The notes below the pieces were generated by a model that was not told the origin of the DNA, did not search any database, and saw only the letters and a list, made by a program, of their open reading frames with translations. DNA of 64,000 nucleotides from Noviherbaspirillum saxi (GTDB lineage: Bacteria; Pseudomonadota; Gammaproteobacteria; Burkholderiales; Burkholderiaceae_D), in NCBI RefSeq assembly GCF_003591035.1, contig NZ_QYUO01000002.1:1302001-1366000 (forward strand). Direction: 5' to 3'. Of the stretch, positions 27,888 through 37,146 are shown one piece after another (the stretch's first letter is position 1; each line of letters opens with the position of its first letter). A program made the position numbers and the translations under genes.

Positions 27888-28964
27888 TCAGTGGTCCTGG
27901 TCGAAATCCATCACGACCTTGTCGGTCACCGGGAAACTCTGGCACGACAGCACAAAACCACGCGCGACCTCGTAATCTTCCAGCGCATAGTTGGCATCCA
28001 TGTCGACCTTCCCATCGACCAGCTTGCAGCGGCAGGTAGAGCATACACCGGCCTTGCAGGAATAACGCATGTCGATACCCTGCTTCAGCGCGGCGTCGAG
28101 TATCGATTCCGTATCCTTTTCCATCGAGAAGCTGACCTGGTTGCCGTCGATGACCAGTGTGACTTCGCAATCGTGGCGGCCCGGGATCGGATGCGCGTGC
28201 GGCACATGCTGGCGCTTGGGAACGCTGGCGGCAAACAGCTCGATGCGTATCTTTTCCTTAGGCAGCCCATGTTCCTGCAAGCTATCCGAGACTTCATGCA
28301 TCATTTGTTCCGGACCGCAGATAAAAGCCATGTCCACATCGCTCAGATCGATCCAGCTCTTGAACAGGCGGCTGCACTTTTCCTTGTTGATGCGGCCATT
28401 GAACAGGTCGATGTCCTGCTGTTCGCGACTCATCACATACACCAGCTTGAAGCGATCCAGAAACCGGTCCTTCAAGTCGGACAGTTCATCGCGGAATATG
28501 ACGGTGGACGATGCGCGGTTGCCATACAATAGCGTGAACCGGCTATGCGGCTCGGCAAGCAGCGTCGTCTTGATGATGGAAAGTATCGGCGTGATGCCGC
28601 TACCTGCGGCGAAGGCCAGATAATGTTTTCTGTTTTCCACGACAAGCGGCGCATGAAAGTGGCCCATCGGCGGCATCACGTCGAGCACCATGCCGGGTTG
28701 CAGCGCTTCATTCGCCCAGGTCGAAAACTGTCCGCCGGTTGTCCGCTTGATCGCAACCCGCAGGCGTTCATCCTGAACCGCGGAACAGATCGAATACGAA
28801 CGCCGCACATCTTCACCGTTGATGTCGGTGCGCAGTGTCAGGTGCTGGCCTTGCGTATAGCGGTACTCCTGTCGCAATTCCTCGGGTACGGCAAACGTAA
28901 CGACGATCGTGTCGCGCGCTTCCTTGCGTACGCTTGCAACAGTCAATGGGTGAAACTTGCTCAT
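27888..28964 (-). CDS. paaE: Phenylacetyl-CoA epoxidase reductase subunit
   Basis: 358 residues: an N-terminal FAD/NAD(P)H ferredoxin-reductase module (RRSYSICSAV for FAD, LAFAAGSGITPILSI for NADPH) and a C-terminal 2Fe-2S plant-type ferredoxin domain with Cys about 303, 308, 311 and 341. It passes electrons to the di-iron PaaA subunit. GGAG lies ahead of the start. Confidence 0.96.
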   Translation of the reverse strand: MSKFHPLTVASVRKEARDTIVVTFAVPEELRQEYRYTQGQHLTLRTDINGEDVRRSYSICSAVQDERLRVAIKRTTGGQFSTWANEALQPGMVLDVMPPMGHFHAPLVVENRKHYLAFAAGSGITPILSIIKTTLLAEPHSRFTLLYGNRASSTVIFRDELSDLKDRFLDRFKLVYVMSREQQDIDLFNGRINKEKCSRLFKSWIDLSDVDMAFICGPEQMMHEVSDSLQEHGLPKEKIRIELFAASVPKRQHVPHAHPIPGRHDCEVTLVIDGNQVSFSMEKDTESILDAALKQGIDMRYSCKAGVCSTCRCKLVDGKVDMDANYALEDYEVARGFVLSCQSFPVTDKVVMDFDQDH

Positions 28965-29019
28965 GAAGACCTGCTCCCTGATGTCAACGTCGATGCGGCA
29001 TGATGTTCATGCACTGCGG

Positions 29020-29547
29020 CTAATGGCTTTTGAAGTAATCAAATGGCTCTAGACAGTCGTCGCAGCGGTACAGAGCCTTGCAAGGCGTGGAGCCGAACTG
29101 GCTGGTCATCCTGGTATGAACCGAGCCGCAATTCGGACAGGGGACCTGCAACGCATCATCGGCTTTGCGGCTGAGCCGGCTGATGTCGATGACCTGCTGT
29201 CCAACCCGTTGATGCGATGGCGGCGCGATGCCATAGGCTTTCAGTTTCTGCCGGCCGCTCTCACTCAACCAGTCCGTGGTCCATGCCGGCGACAGCTGGA
29301 TCTCGATACGGTGCTGCGTAATGCCGCGGCTGGCAAGTGCGTCGGAAATCGAATCGGAGATGACCTGCGTCGCCGGACAGCCGCTATAGGTCGGTGTAAC
29401 GGTCACCACGCATTCCTGCCCGTCGCTCCAGATCACGTCGCGCACGATACCGAGATCGACCACGGAAATGACCGGGATCTCAGGATCGGCGACCTCGGCG
29501 AGCCAGGTCCATACTTCATCGGTCGTTGCAAGCACGGCGCTCACCAT
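29020..29547 (-). CDS. paaD: Phenylacetate epoxidase maturation protein PaaD
   Basis: About 175 residues. The N-terminal part is a DUF59/MIP18-like domain (ADPEIPVISVVDLGIVRDV and TPTYSGCPAT), followed by a C-terminal zinc-ribbon-like region (CPNCGSVHTR and YRCDDCLEPF). The ATG at 29547 overlaps the paaC stop by seven bases; the longer frame upstream lies inside paaC. PaaD is thought to serve in metal-centre assembly of the epoxidase. Confidence 0.93.
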   Translation of the reverse strand: MVSAVLATTDEVWTWLAEVADPEIPVISVVDLGIVRDVIWSDGQECVVTVTPTYSGCPATQVISDSISDALASRGITQHRIEIQLSPAWTTDWLSESGRQKLKAYGIAPPSHQRVGQQVIDISRLSRKADDALQVPCPNCGSVHTRMTSQFGSTPCKALYRCDDCLEPFDYFKSH

Positions 29548-30296
29548 GTTGCTCCGGGATAAGCGCGTTGAAGGAACTGCATCTCTGCAAGCAGGTAACC
29601 GAGATGTTCCGTGTGCACGCCCTGCTTCCCGCCTTTCTGCATCCATGCATTTTCCGGCGGCAGAACCAGTGTCGCTTCGCTGAATACTTCGCCGACATGT
29701 TTGAGCCAGGGCGCACGCAGGCTTGCCAGGTCGGGGGCGATACCTTGAGCGGCCATCGCTTCATCGGTCGCGTCGGGCTGGAACATTTCGCCGGTGTACA
29801 TCCATAGTTCGTCGAGCGCGGCCTGCATCATTGCATGGCTTTGCTCGCTTCCGTCGCCTAATCTGACCACCAGGTCGCCGCTGCGCCGCGCGTGATAACT
29901 GACTTCCTTCAGGGATTTTTCGGCAACCGCAGCGATGCGCGGGTCGGTGGATGCCGTCAATTTCTGCAGCAGCAGAAAATGCCAGACATCGAAGTAGAAC
30001 TGGCGCGCCAGCGTATCGGCGTAAGTACCATTTGGTTGCTCGACCAGCAGCAGGTTGCGAAAGTCATGCGCATCGCGCAGAAAAGCCATCGCATCTTCAT
30101 CGCGGCCCGCGCCTTCGATCTCTCCGGCGTAGGAATACCAGAAGCGCGCCTGACCCAGCAGGTCGAGCGCGACATTGCTGAGGGCCATGTCTTCTTCCAA
30201 TGCCGGTCCCTTGCCGCACCATTCCGACAGACGTTGACTGAGCACCGTCGCATTGTCGGCAAGGCGCAAGAGGTAACTGAATTTTTGATCTGGCAT
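29541..30296 (-). CDS. paaC: Phenylacetyl-CoA epoxidase structural subunit PaaC
   Basis: 251 residues with an all-helical ferritin-like fold (LRLADNATVLSQRLSEWCGKGPALEEDMALSN) that pairs with PaaA. The residues equivalent to iron ligands are only partly kept, as usual for this structural subunit. GGAG lies just ahead of the ATG. Confidence 0.95.
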   Translation of the reverse strand: MPDQKFSYLLRLADNATVLSQRLSEWCGKGPALEEDMALSNVALDLLGQARFWYSYAGEIEGAGRDEDAMAFLRDAHDFRNLLLVEQPNGTYADTLARQFYFDVWHFLLLQKLTASTDPRIAAVAEKSLKEVSYHARRSGDLVVRLGDGSEQSHAMMQAALDELWMYTGEMFQPDATDEAMAAQGIAPDLASLRAPWLKHVGEVFSEATLVLPPENAWMQKGGKQGVHTEHLGYLLAEMQFLQRAYPGATW

Positions 30297-30329
30297 CGAT
30301 GCTCTCCGTCGGCTGCGCCATCAGGCGTG

Positions 30330-30614
30330 CTACAGGTTCTTGACTTCTTCCGGCATCGGAAAAAAGGTCGGGTGGCGATAGACTTTGCTATTCGCAGGCT
30401 CGAACAAGGCTTCCTTGTCGCCCGGGCTGCTGGCCGTGATATCGCTTGCCTTCACCGCCCAGATACTCACGCCTTCATTGCGCCGCGTATAAACGTCGCG
30501 CGCATTGTTGATCGCCATTTCCGCATCGGGCGCATGCAGGCTGCCCACATGTTTGTGGGCGAGGCCATGCTGGCTGCGTATGAAGATTTCCCACAAAGGC
30601 CATTCCTTGTTCAT
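30330..30614 (-). CDS. paaB: Phenylacetyl-CoA epoxidase subunit PaaB
   Basis: 94 residues, the usual PaaB length. MNKEWPLWEIFIRSQHGLAHKHVGSLHAPDAEMA is the family start; the ATG at 30614 has GGAGAACGAG before it. Small subunit that bridges epoxidase oligomers. It follows paaA by 16 bases. Confidence 0.95.
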   Translation of the reverse strand: MNKEWPLWEIFIRSQHGLAHKHVGSLHAPDAEMAINNARDVYTRRNEGVSIWAVKASDITASSPGDKEALFEPANSKVYRHPTFFPMPEEVKNL

Positions 30615-30630
30615 CTCGTTCTCCAGTCGT

Positions 30631-31626
30631 TCAGGCAGCGGCTTGCGCCTTGCGGCGCTCCTGCTTTTCGGCATGGGCTACCAGTCCATCGCGGAACCAG
30701 GCGCCGTCTTCATACGCCTTCACGCGCGCACGCAGACGTTCGCGGTTGCAGGGGCCGTTGCCTTTCAACACATTGTTGAATTCTTCCCAATCGATTTCGC
30801 CGAAATCGTAATGCTGCGTCTGCTCATTCCACTTCAAGTCCGGGTCGGGAACAGTCAGCCCCAGGTACTCAGCCTGAGGAACGGTCTGATCGACCATCTT
30901 CTGCCGCAGCTCGTCGTTGGAAAACAGCTTGATGCGCCATGCGGAGGATTGAGCGCTGTTGACCGATAGCGCATCGGAAGGTCCGAACATCATCAATGAC
31001 GGCCACCACCAGCGGTTGAGCGCATCCTGCGCCATCTGCTTCTGTTCAGGCGTGCCACGACACAAGGACAGCATGATGTCGTAACCCTGGCGCGCGTGGA
31101 AGGACTCTTCCTTGCACACGCGGATCATCGCGCGCGCATAAGGACCGTAAGAGCAGCGGCACAGGGGAATCTGATTGATGATCGCCGAGCCGTCGACCAG
31201 CCAGCCGATCGCACCCATGTCGGCCCAGGTCAGCGTCGGATAATTGAAGATGCTTGAGTATTTCGCCTTGCCCGAATGCAGATCGGCAAGCAACTGGTCG
31301 CGCGATACGCCCAGGGTCTCCGCCGCGCTGTATAGATAGAGGCCGTGTCCGGCTTCGTCCTGAATCTTTGCAAGCAGGATCGATTTACGCTTGAGCGTCG
31401 GCGCGCGCGTGACCCAATTCCCTTCCGGTAACTGACCGACGATTTCCGAATGCGCATGCTGAGAAATCTGCCGGATAAGCGTCTTCCGGTAAGCCTCCGG
31501 CATCCAGTCCTTCGCTTCGATCTTGATGCCTTCATCGATACGTTGCTGGAAAACACGCTCCTGCTCGTCCATTTCTTCCAGCGAGCGCAGCTTCTTGCTG
31601 CCGGTTTCGACCAACTGTGCATACAT
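30631..31626 (-). CDS. paaA: Phenylacetyl-CoA epoxidase catalytic subunit
   Basis: 331 residues from MYAQLVETG. Di-iron ligand regions are visible ([17 protein letters not shown] and [16 protein letters not shown], ExxH twice). The ATG at 31626 with AGAGG upstream is preferred to a GTG at 31635. First gene of the operon; it forms the ring epoxide with O2. The promoter region carries candidate PaaX sites. Confidence 0.97.
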   Translation of the reverse strand: MYAQLVETGSKKLRSLEEMDEQERVFQQRIDEGIKIEAKDWMPEAYRKTLIRQISQHAHSEIVGQLPEGNWVTRAPTLKRKSILLAKIQDEAGHGLYLYSAAETLGVSRDQLLADLHSGKAKYSSIFNYPTLTWADMGAIGWLVDGSAIINQIPLCRCSYGPYARAMIRVCKEESFHARQGYDIMLSLCRGTPEQKQMAQDALNRWWWPSLMMFGPSDALSVNSAQSSAWRIKLFSNDELRQKMVDQTVPQAEYLGLTVPDPDLKWNEQTQHYDFGEIDWEEFNNVLKGNGPCNRERLRARVKAYEDGAWFRDGLVAHAEKQERRKAQAAA

Positions 31627-31700
31627 GATAAGCACCTCTCGAATCAGTGTAGTGGCTCGCCAGAGATCAGTCAGTGGTTCGCCAAAGTAAAGTCATAATA

Positions 31701-31758
31701 CGATACAGAATTTAGAATGTAAATACACGAAACCGTATCATATGAAAATCCTGTATCG
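31701..31758. promoter_or_regulatory. Candidate PaaX operator in the paaA/paaX intergenic region
   Basis: CGATACAG (31701-31708) and CTGTATCG (31751-31758) form a perfect eight-base inverted repeat 42 bases apart, with a third half-site CCGTATC at 31733. It lies between divergent paaA and paaX. Widely spaced inverted half-sites are known for PaaX in E. coli, although the sequence here differs; assignment is inference. Confidence 0.5.
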
Positions 31759-31832
31759 CATCTTGAGGTAACATTGCCAGAACGATCATGGAATGCCTGC
31801 ATTCCATGCAGATAATCAACATCTGAACGCTC

Positions 31833-32780
31833 ATGCCCAAAACAAAAAACACGCCACTCGTCCAATGGATTGCTCAATACATGTTAGACAATCCGCCGCG
31901 TGCGAAGTCCATGGTCATGACCCTGTTTGGCGACGTCATCACGCCGCATGGCGGGCAAGTCTGGCTGGGCAGTCTCATAGAATTGCTGACCCCGTTCGGC
32001 ATCAGCGACCGGCTGGTGCGCACCAGCGTGTTCCGGCTGGCAGAGGAAGGATGGCTGGAAGCAAAGCGAGCAGGCCGGCGCAGCCAGTACGCGCTCAAGG
32101 CATCGGCGGCGCGGCGCTTTGAACGCGCGTACCAGCGCGTCTATACGCCGACCTATCGCGCATGGGATGGCAAGTGGACGTTGCTGTTCGCGACGTCGGG
32201 CGCCATCACGGCGGATCAAAGAGCGGCGTTGCGCAAGGAATTGCTATGGGAAGGATTCGGTACGCTGTCACCCTCGGTATTCGGGCATCCGTCCGCCGAT
32301 GCCGAGACAGTGAAAGAAATTCTGGATCGCGTTGGCGCCGACGGCAATGTCGTTGTCTGCCATGCGGTGGAGGCAGACATGCCGGCTGCCCGTCCGCTCA
32401 GCGACCTCGTCGGCGAGTGCTGGGGACTGGAGAGCATCGTTGCCAGTTATGAACATTTCATCGACTGCTTTGATAGCGTGCCTGAATTGCTGGGGTCCGG
32501 GCACGTACTGAAGCCCGAACACGCCTTTGTCGTACGCACTCTGCTCATCCACGAATTTCGCCGCGTGCAATTGCACGATCCGCAACTGCCCTTGGAATTA
32601 CTGCCAGAGAACTGGCCGGGAAAGACTGCGCATGAGCTGTGCCATCGCATCTACGAAGTCACCCATGCGCAGGCCGAACAATTCATCACCGAGACCCTGC
32701 GCAGGGAAGATGAAGAAGCGCCGGAAGCGGCGCCCTATTTCTACCAGCGATTTGGCGGCCTGGGCGATTTGGCGCAATAG
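31833..32780 (+). CDS. paaX: PaaX-family transcriptional repressor
   Basis: 315 residues. N-terminal winged helix (SMVMTLFGDVITPHGGQVWLGSLIELLTPFGISDRLVRTSVFRLAEEGWLEAKRAGRRSQYAL) and the PaaX C-terminal domain. Divergent from paaA and convergent with paaZ. In the known family phenylacetyl-CoA releases it from DNA. A second, TetR-type regulator of the same pathway lies about 2.3 kb away. Confidence 0.95.
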   Translation: MPKTKNTPLVQWIAQYMLDNPPRAKSMVMTLFGDVITPHGGQVWLGSLIELLTPFGISDRLVRTSVFRLAEEGWLEAKRAGRRSQYALKASAARRFERAYQRVYTPTYRAWDGKWTLLFATSGAITADQRAALRKELLWEGFGTLSPSVFGHPSADAETVKEILDRVGADGNVVVCHAVEADMPAARPLSDLVGECWGLESIVASYEHFIDCFDSVPELLGSGHVLKPEHAFVVRTLLIHEFRRVQLHDPQLPLELLPENWPGKTAHELCHRIYEVTHAQAEQFITETLRREDEEAPEAAPYFYQRFGGLGDLAQ

Positions 32781-32798
32781 CTGCGGCATTCGGACGAA

Positions 32799-34847
32799 TC
32801 AGGAGCGCTTGGCCACCAGCGTCAGAATGTCGTAACTGGCGACCAGATCGCCATCCTGATTCGTGACGGCCACATCCCATGCCACCACGCCCTGCCCTAC
32901 GCCCTTGGGATCTTTCTTGCGTCTGTCGATCTTGCGCTTGGCCGTGAGTCGCGCCTGAATCGTGTCGCCGATGCCGACCGGCTTCACGAAGCGTAGCGTG
33001 TCAAGACCATAGTTCGCCAGGACCGGTCCAGGCGCGGGAGAAACGAAGAGACCCGCAGCGGCCGAGAGCACGAAGTAACCGTGTGCAATACGCTTGCCGA
33101 ACTGCGTTTCCTTCGCGGCGATCTCGTCGAAGTGCATGTAGAAATAATCGCCGGACATGCCGCCGAAATTGACGATATCGGCTTCGGTCACGGTACGGCG
33201 ATGCGTGAGCAGCGAATCGCCGATCTGCAAGTCTTCAAAGTAACGACGGAAAGGATGCACCTCCGATTCATTCACCGCCGCGCCGCGCAGATATTCTCCG
33301 GTCACCGCGGCGACCATGGTGGGCGACCCCTGCACCGCCGCGCGCTGCAGGTAATGCTTCACCGCGCGTATTCCGCCAAGCTCCTCGCCGCCGCCCGCGC
33401 GTCCCGGCCCGCCATGCTTGAGCATCGGCAGCGGCGATCCGTGACCGGTCGATTCGACCGCGGCTTCACGGTCCAGGACCAGCATGCGGCCGTGGTGCAT
33501 GGCTGCAATCGGAATTGCTTTGGCGGCAATCTTCGGATCGCGTGTGACCAGCGTGCCGACCAGGCTGCCCTTGCCTTTGGCGGCAAGTTCCAGCGCTTCA
33601 TCCAGATCGGTGTAGGACATCAGTGTGCTGACCGGCCCAAATGCCTCGATATCATGCACACGCTCATCCCGCATGCCGTTGCGGCACAACAGCAGCGTCG
33701 GCGCAAAGAATGCGCCGCGTTCGACGCCCTCGCCCACCGGAGAGAAACCGTCGCGCTCGCCGAACACGATTTCATTGCCTTGGGCCAGCATGGCCACACG
33801 TTCTGCCACATCGGCTTGCTGCGCATGGGAAGCAAGCGCGCCCATCCTGACGCCCTCGCGTGAAGGATCTCCTGTCACGATCTTGCCAAGGCGCTCGCGC
33901 AGGCGCTGCGCGACTGTATCAAGATGCTGCTGCGGAACGATGGCGCGACGGATTGCCGTGCACTTCTGCCCGGCCTTGATGGTCATTTCGCGCACCACTT
34001 CCTTGATGAACAGGTCGAATTCTTCATCGTCAGGTGTGACATCGGGAGCAAGAATTGCGCAATTGAGCGAATCGGCTTCCGCATTGAACGGTATGCCCTG
34101 ACGCAACAGGTTGGAATGCGCACGCAGTTTCGCCGCGGTGTCGGCCGAGCCGGTAAAGGTCACAATATCTTGTCCATCGAGCCGGTCGAGCAGGTCGCCG
34201 GTTCCGCCGATGACAAGCTGCAGCGCGCCCTCGGGCAGAATGCCGGATTCGTGCACCAGGCGCACCATGGCCTCGGTCAGGTAGCTGGTCGCAGTCGCCG
34301 GTTTGGCGATGCAGGGCATGCCGGCAAGGAAAGTGGGGGCAAATTTTTCCAGCAAACCCCAGATCGGGAAGTTGAATGCATTGATATGCACCGCAATACC
34401 GCCGCGCGGCACCAGGATATGCGAGCCGAAGAATTTTCCCTGCTTGCCGAGTTGCACAGGAGGGCCTTCGTGAATGACATTCCCCGATGGCAGCTCATTC
34501 GATCCCATACTGGCGTACGCATACAGTGTGCCGGTGCCGCCTTCGATATCGATCCAGCCGTCGGCACGCGTGGCGCCGGTATGATGCGAAATTGCATACA
34601 GCTGCTCCTTGCGCTCGGCAAGATAGTTGGCGAGTGCCTTCAGGCGCGCCGCACGTTCCTGAAAATCCATTGCGACCAATGCCTTCGTTGCGCGCCGCGC
34701 ATACGATACGGCTTCGCCGAAATCGATCGTGTCCGCATGCGCATAGGCAACCGCATGACCATCGATTGCGCTGGCCAGGCTCTGGCCGGCCTGCGTGCCA
34801 AGCCAGCGTCCGCCGATAAAGCTTTGTAGGGTAGGTACGGCACTCAT
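32799..34847 (-). CDS. paaZ: Bifunctional oxepin-CoA hydrolase / 3-oxo-5,6-dehydrosuberyl-CoA semialdehyde dehydrogenase
   Basis: 682 residues. Residues 1-~520 are an aldehyde dehydrogenase with Cys about 296 (AGQKCTA) and Glu about 257, matching positions 295 and 256 of E. coli PaaZ. Residues ~545-682 are a MaoC-like hydratase (FEDLQIGDSLLTHRRTVTEADIVNFGGMSGDYFYMH, HGYFVLSAA) that opens the oxepin ring. AGGAG precedes the ATG. Monocistronic between paaX and the TetR gene. Confidence 0.97.
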   Translation of the reverse strand: MSAVPTLQSFIGGRWLGTQAGQSLASAIDGHAVAYAHADTIDFGEAVSYARRATKALVAMDFQERAARLKALANYLAERKEQLYAISHHTGATRADGWIDIEGGTGTLYAYASMGSNELPSGNVIHEGPPVQLGKQGKFFGSHILVPRGGIAVHINAFNFPIWGLLEKFAPTFLAGMPCIAKPATATSYLTEAMVRLVHESGILPEGALQLVIGGTGDLLDRLDGQDIVTFTGSADTAAKLRAHSNLLRQGIPFNAEADSLNCAILAPDVTPDDEEFDLFIKEVVREMTIKAGQKCTAIRRAIVPQQHLDTVAQRLRERLGKIVTGDPSREGVRMGALASHAQQADVAERVAMLAQGNEIVFGERDGFSPVGEGVERGAFFAPTLLLCRNGMRDERVHDIEAFGPVSTLMSYTDLDEALELAAKGKGSLVGTLVTRDPKIAAKAIPIAAMHHGRMLVLDREAAVESTGHGSPLPMLKHGGPGRAGGGEELGGIRAVKHYLQRAAVQGSPTMVAAVTGEYLRGAAVNESEVHPFRRYFEDLQIGDSLLTHRRTVTEADIVNFGGMSGDYFYMHFDEIAAKETQFGKRIAHGYFVLSAAAGLFVSPAPGPVLANYGLDTLRFVKPVGIGDTIQARLTAKRKIDRRKKDPKGVGQGVVAWDVAVTNQDGDLVASYDILTLVAKRS

Positions 34848-35059
34848 GCGGAAATCTCCTGTTGAAATTGAGAATGGGCGCGAATGGCTACGCGCCGGCG
34901 AGTGTAGTGCTTCGTAATTGGTGGAACCATAAAAGCACAGGATTTGTGCGACAGACTAGGCGCAAACCACAGCAATAGCCAGCCTATTGCGAGGATTTGC
35001 AACGACGTATGGCGCGCAAAGACTCGCTTATATGGTTTCATCAGTTGCGAAGCACTACA

Positions 35060-35668
35060 CTAGGTTTTATCGGGCAGCCTTACCGCTGGGAGGCCACCGA
35101 AGAACAAGTCGGCGACAATCGTCGCCATCGATTCATACGTCAGCGTGCCGTCCGGCTTGAGCCAGGTGAACATCCAGTTGATCATTCCGAACAGCAGCAT
35201 GGTCAGTGGCGTGGCAAGACGCGCTTCGTCGATTTCCGGCCGGATCTGACGGATCACGCCGGCAAATGCGGCAACCACGCGCCGTTCGCGCTCCAGAATG
35301 CGCTCCCTGTCGTTATCGTTCAGAAACCGGATATCTTCGGTCAGCACACGGTGAGCATCCTGGGCGTCCGCATATTCTTCGACAAAGCGACGTATCAATT
35401 GCTCCAGGTGATCCTTCGGTGCCAATGCTTTTTCCGTCACTTCGCCCACGACCGATTCGAGACGCAACACATGCCCTTCGGCGATATCCACCAGCAAGGC
35501 ATGTTTGTCGCGAAAATAGTGATACAGCGCCGGCTTGGACAAGCCGCAGGCTTCGGCCACTTCATTCATCGACGTACCGGTGTAACCGCGCGACGCAAAC
35601 AATTGCGCAGCTCTGGAAAGTATGGTTTCACGCTGGATATCGTATCCAGGCGCGCGTCCTCTCGCCAT
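35060..35668 (-). CDS. paaR: TetR-family regulator, PaaR-like
   Basis: 202 residues. N-terminal helix-turn-helix FASRGYTGTSMNEVAEACGLSKPALYHYFRDKHALL and a TetR ligand domain. It resembles the PaaR regulators that, in Burkholderia-type bacteria, control paa genes in response to phenylacetyl-CoA. It is divergent from paaY across a gap with a perfect GACCGGTC-type palindrome. Confidence 0.82.
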   Translation of the reverse strand: MARGRAPGYDIQRETILSRAAQLFASRGYTGTSMNEVAEACGLSKPALYHYFRDKHALLVDIAEGHVLRLESVVGEVTEKALAPKDHLEQLIRRFVEEYADAQDAHRVLTEDIRFLNDNDRERILERERRVVAAFAGVIRQIRPEIDEARLATPLTMLLFGMINWMFTWLKPDGTLTYESMATIVADLFFGGLPAVRLPDKT

Positions 35669-35754
35669 CCGTATGTCCTTTATCTCAGCTTCGGCATTAC
35701 GTATCCTTATGAATGCGCCGTACCTGCACCGGGCTATCTTTACAGTATTATTGA

Positions 35755-35766
35755 CCGACCGGTCGG
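35755..35766. promoter_or_regulatory. Candidate PaaR operator
   Basis: CCGACCGGTCGG, a perfect 12-base palindrome roughly midway between the divergent tetR/paaR (start 35668) and paaY (start 35847) genes. It resembles GACCGACCGGTC-type TetR sites. I did not find it ahead of paaA or paaZ. Confidence 0.65.
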
Positions 35767-35846
35767 GCTAAATTATATTGAAACCCGTTCAAATAGCAAG
35801 CAGGCTATTGCGCCAGCTTGTTCGAACCCATTCCAAGGAACCTGGT

Positions 35847-36449
35847 ATGCCATGCTATTCCATTGAAGGCGTCATTCCGGTGATCGACCCGAGCGCCTAC
35901 GTCCATCCGACCGCGGTACTGATAGGCGATGTCATCGTCGGTCCCGATTGTTATATAGGGCCTTGCGCCTCGCTGCGCGGCGATTTCGGGCGCATCGTCT
36001 TGCACCGCGGCGCCAACGTGCAGGACACCTGCGTCGTGCACGGCTTTCCGTCTGCCGATACGGTGATCGAAGAAAACGGACACGTCGGACATGGCGCCGT
36101 CTTGCACAGCTGTGTCGTGCGGCGCGATGCGCTGGTCGGCATGAATGCGGTCGTGATGGATGAAGCCGAGATCGGCCAGCAATCCATCGTTGCGGCCAGC
36201 GCATTCATCCGTGCGGGAATGAAAATTCCACCGCGTTCACTGGTCGCCGGCGTACCTGCGAAAGTAATACGCGACCTGAGTGCGGAAGAAATCCAGTGGA
36301 AGCTGGAGGGGACGCAGACTTATCACAATCTGACGCAACGTTGCCTTGCAGGCATGCAGGAGGTCGTTCCGCTCACGGCTATCGAACAGGATCGACCGCG
36401 CGTGCAGGCCCCCGCGTTCGAACCTTTGATAGCGACGAAGCGCCAGTGA
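35847..36449 (+). CDS. paaY: Phenylacetate-pathway hexapeptide protein PaaY
   Basis: 200 residues; MPCYSIEGVIPVIDPSAYVHPTAVLIGDVIVG begins a left-handed beta-helix of the gamma-carbonic-anhydrase/hexapeptide type, with metal-binding histidines (VVHGF, GHVGHGAVLHSC). AAGGA lies 11 bases ahead of the ATG at 35847; the frame upstream to 35778 is not conserved. PaaY acts as a thioesterase for stalled ring-opened CoA intermediates. Confidence 0.92.
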   Translation: MPCYSIEGVIPVIDPSAYVHPTAVLIGDVIVGPDCYIGPCASLRGDFGRIVLHRGANVQDTCVVHGFPSADTVIEENGHVGHGAVLHSCVVRRDALVGMNAVVMDEAEIGQQSIVAASAFIRAGMKIPPRSLVAGVPAKVIRDLSAEEIQWKLEGTQTYHNLTQRCLAGMQEVVPLTAIEQDRPRVQAPAFEPLIATKRQ

Positions 36450-36510
36450 GCCGATTTACCGTGAGTCTATGGTTCTCGAACGAATTCAAGGCCGGCTTTG
36501 GTCCTTTTGC

Positions 36511-37047
36511 TCAACTGTCCCCTTGAGCAAGCAGTTCGAGAGCCTTCTCAGACCACTCCACCCAGAACGTTTCAAACATGATGCCGGCAGAAAGCACCAG
36601 GTGCTGCACCCGCTTTTCGCGCGAGATATCACTCTCAGCGAAATCACGGCTCTCCAGTGTCCGGTAGAGTGCAAGTCTGTCGCGGTGCATCGCAAGGCGA
36701 CGTTCGATATCGTCCTTGACCGCGGTCGGTCCAATCAGCGCTTCAGCCCGGAGCCGCAGCATCAATTCATCGCGCAATGGTCTTGGATCCTGAGCTTCCG
36801 CAGTCCAGCGTTTCAGTTCTTTGCGCCCAGCAGGAAGGACCCGGTAAACTTTCTTTCTCCCTCTTCCGGATTCAGCCGGCAAGGACGCCACCCAGCCGGC
36901 TTCCTCCAGACGACCAAGCTCCCGATAGATTTGTTGATGCGTCGCATGCCAGAAAAAGCCGATCGAACGGTCAAAGCGTTGGGCCAGTTCCAATCCAGAA
37001 CATGGTTGCTCCAGTAGTGACGTAATAAGTGCATGCGGCAAAGACAT
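36511..37047 (-). CDS. PadR-family transcriptional regulator
   Basis: 178 residues. N-terminal winged helix LITSLLEQPCSGLELAQRFDRSIGFFWHATHQQIYRELGRLEEAGWV is the PadR signature; the C-terminal part (VKDDIERRLAMHRDRLALYRTLE) is the helical dimerisation segment. It lies about 100 bases downstream of the acyl-CoA ligase gene on the same strand. It could regulate the dienoyl-CoA reductase/ligase series, or be a phenolic-acid sensor; undetermined. Confidence 0.85.
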   Translation of the reverse strand: MSLPHALITSLLEQPCSGLELAQRFDRSIGFFWHATHQQIYRELGRLEEAGWVASLPAESGRGRKKVYRVLPAGRKELKRWTAEAQDPRPLRDELMLRLRAEALIGPTAVKDDIERRLAMHRDRLALYRTLESRDFAESDISREKRVQHLVLSAGIMFETFWVEWSEKALELLAQGDS

Positions 37048-37146
37048 GAAGTGCGCGACTTTCTCAATGTATCCGAAGGAATATTATCCCATGCCGTTCC
37101 ACATTGGCGAGCACGCGCGCGTGCAGCAAAAGTCAAATCCATCAGG

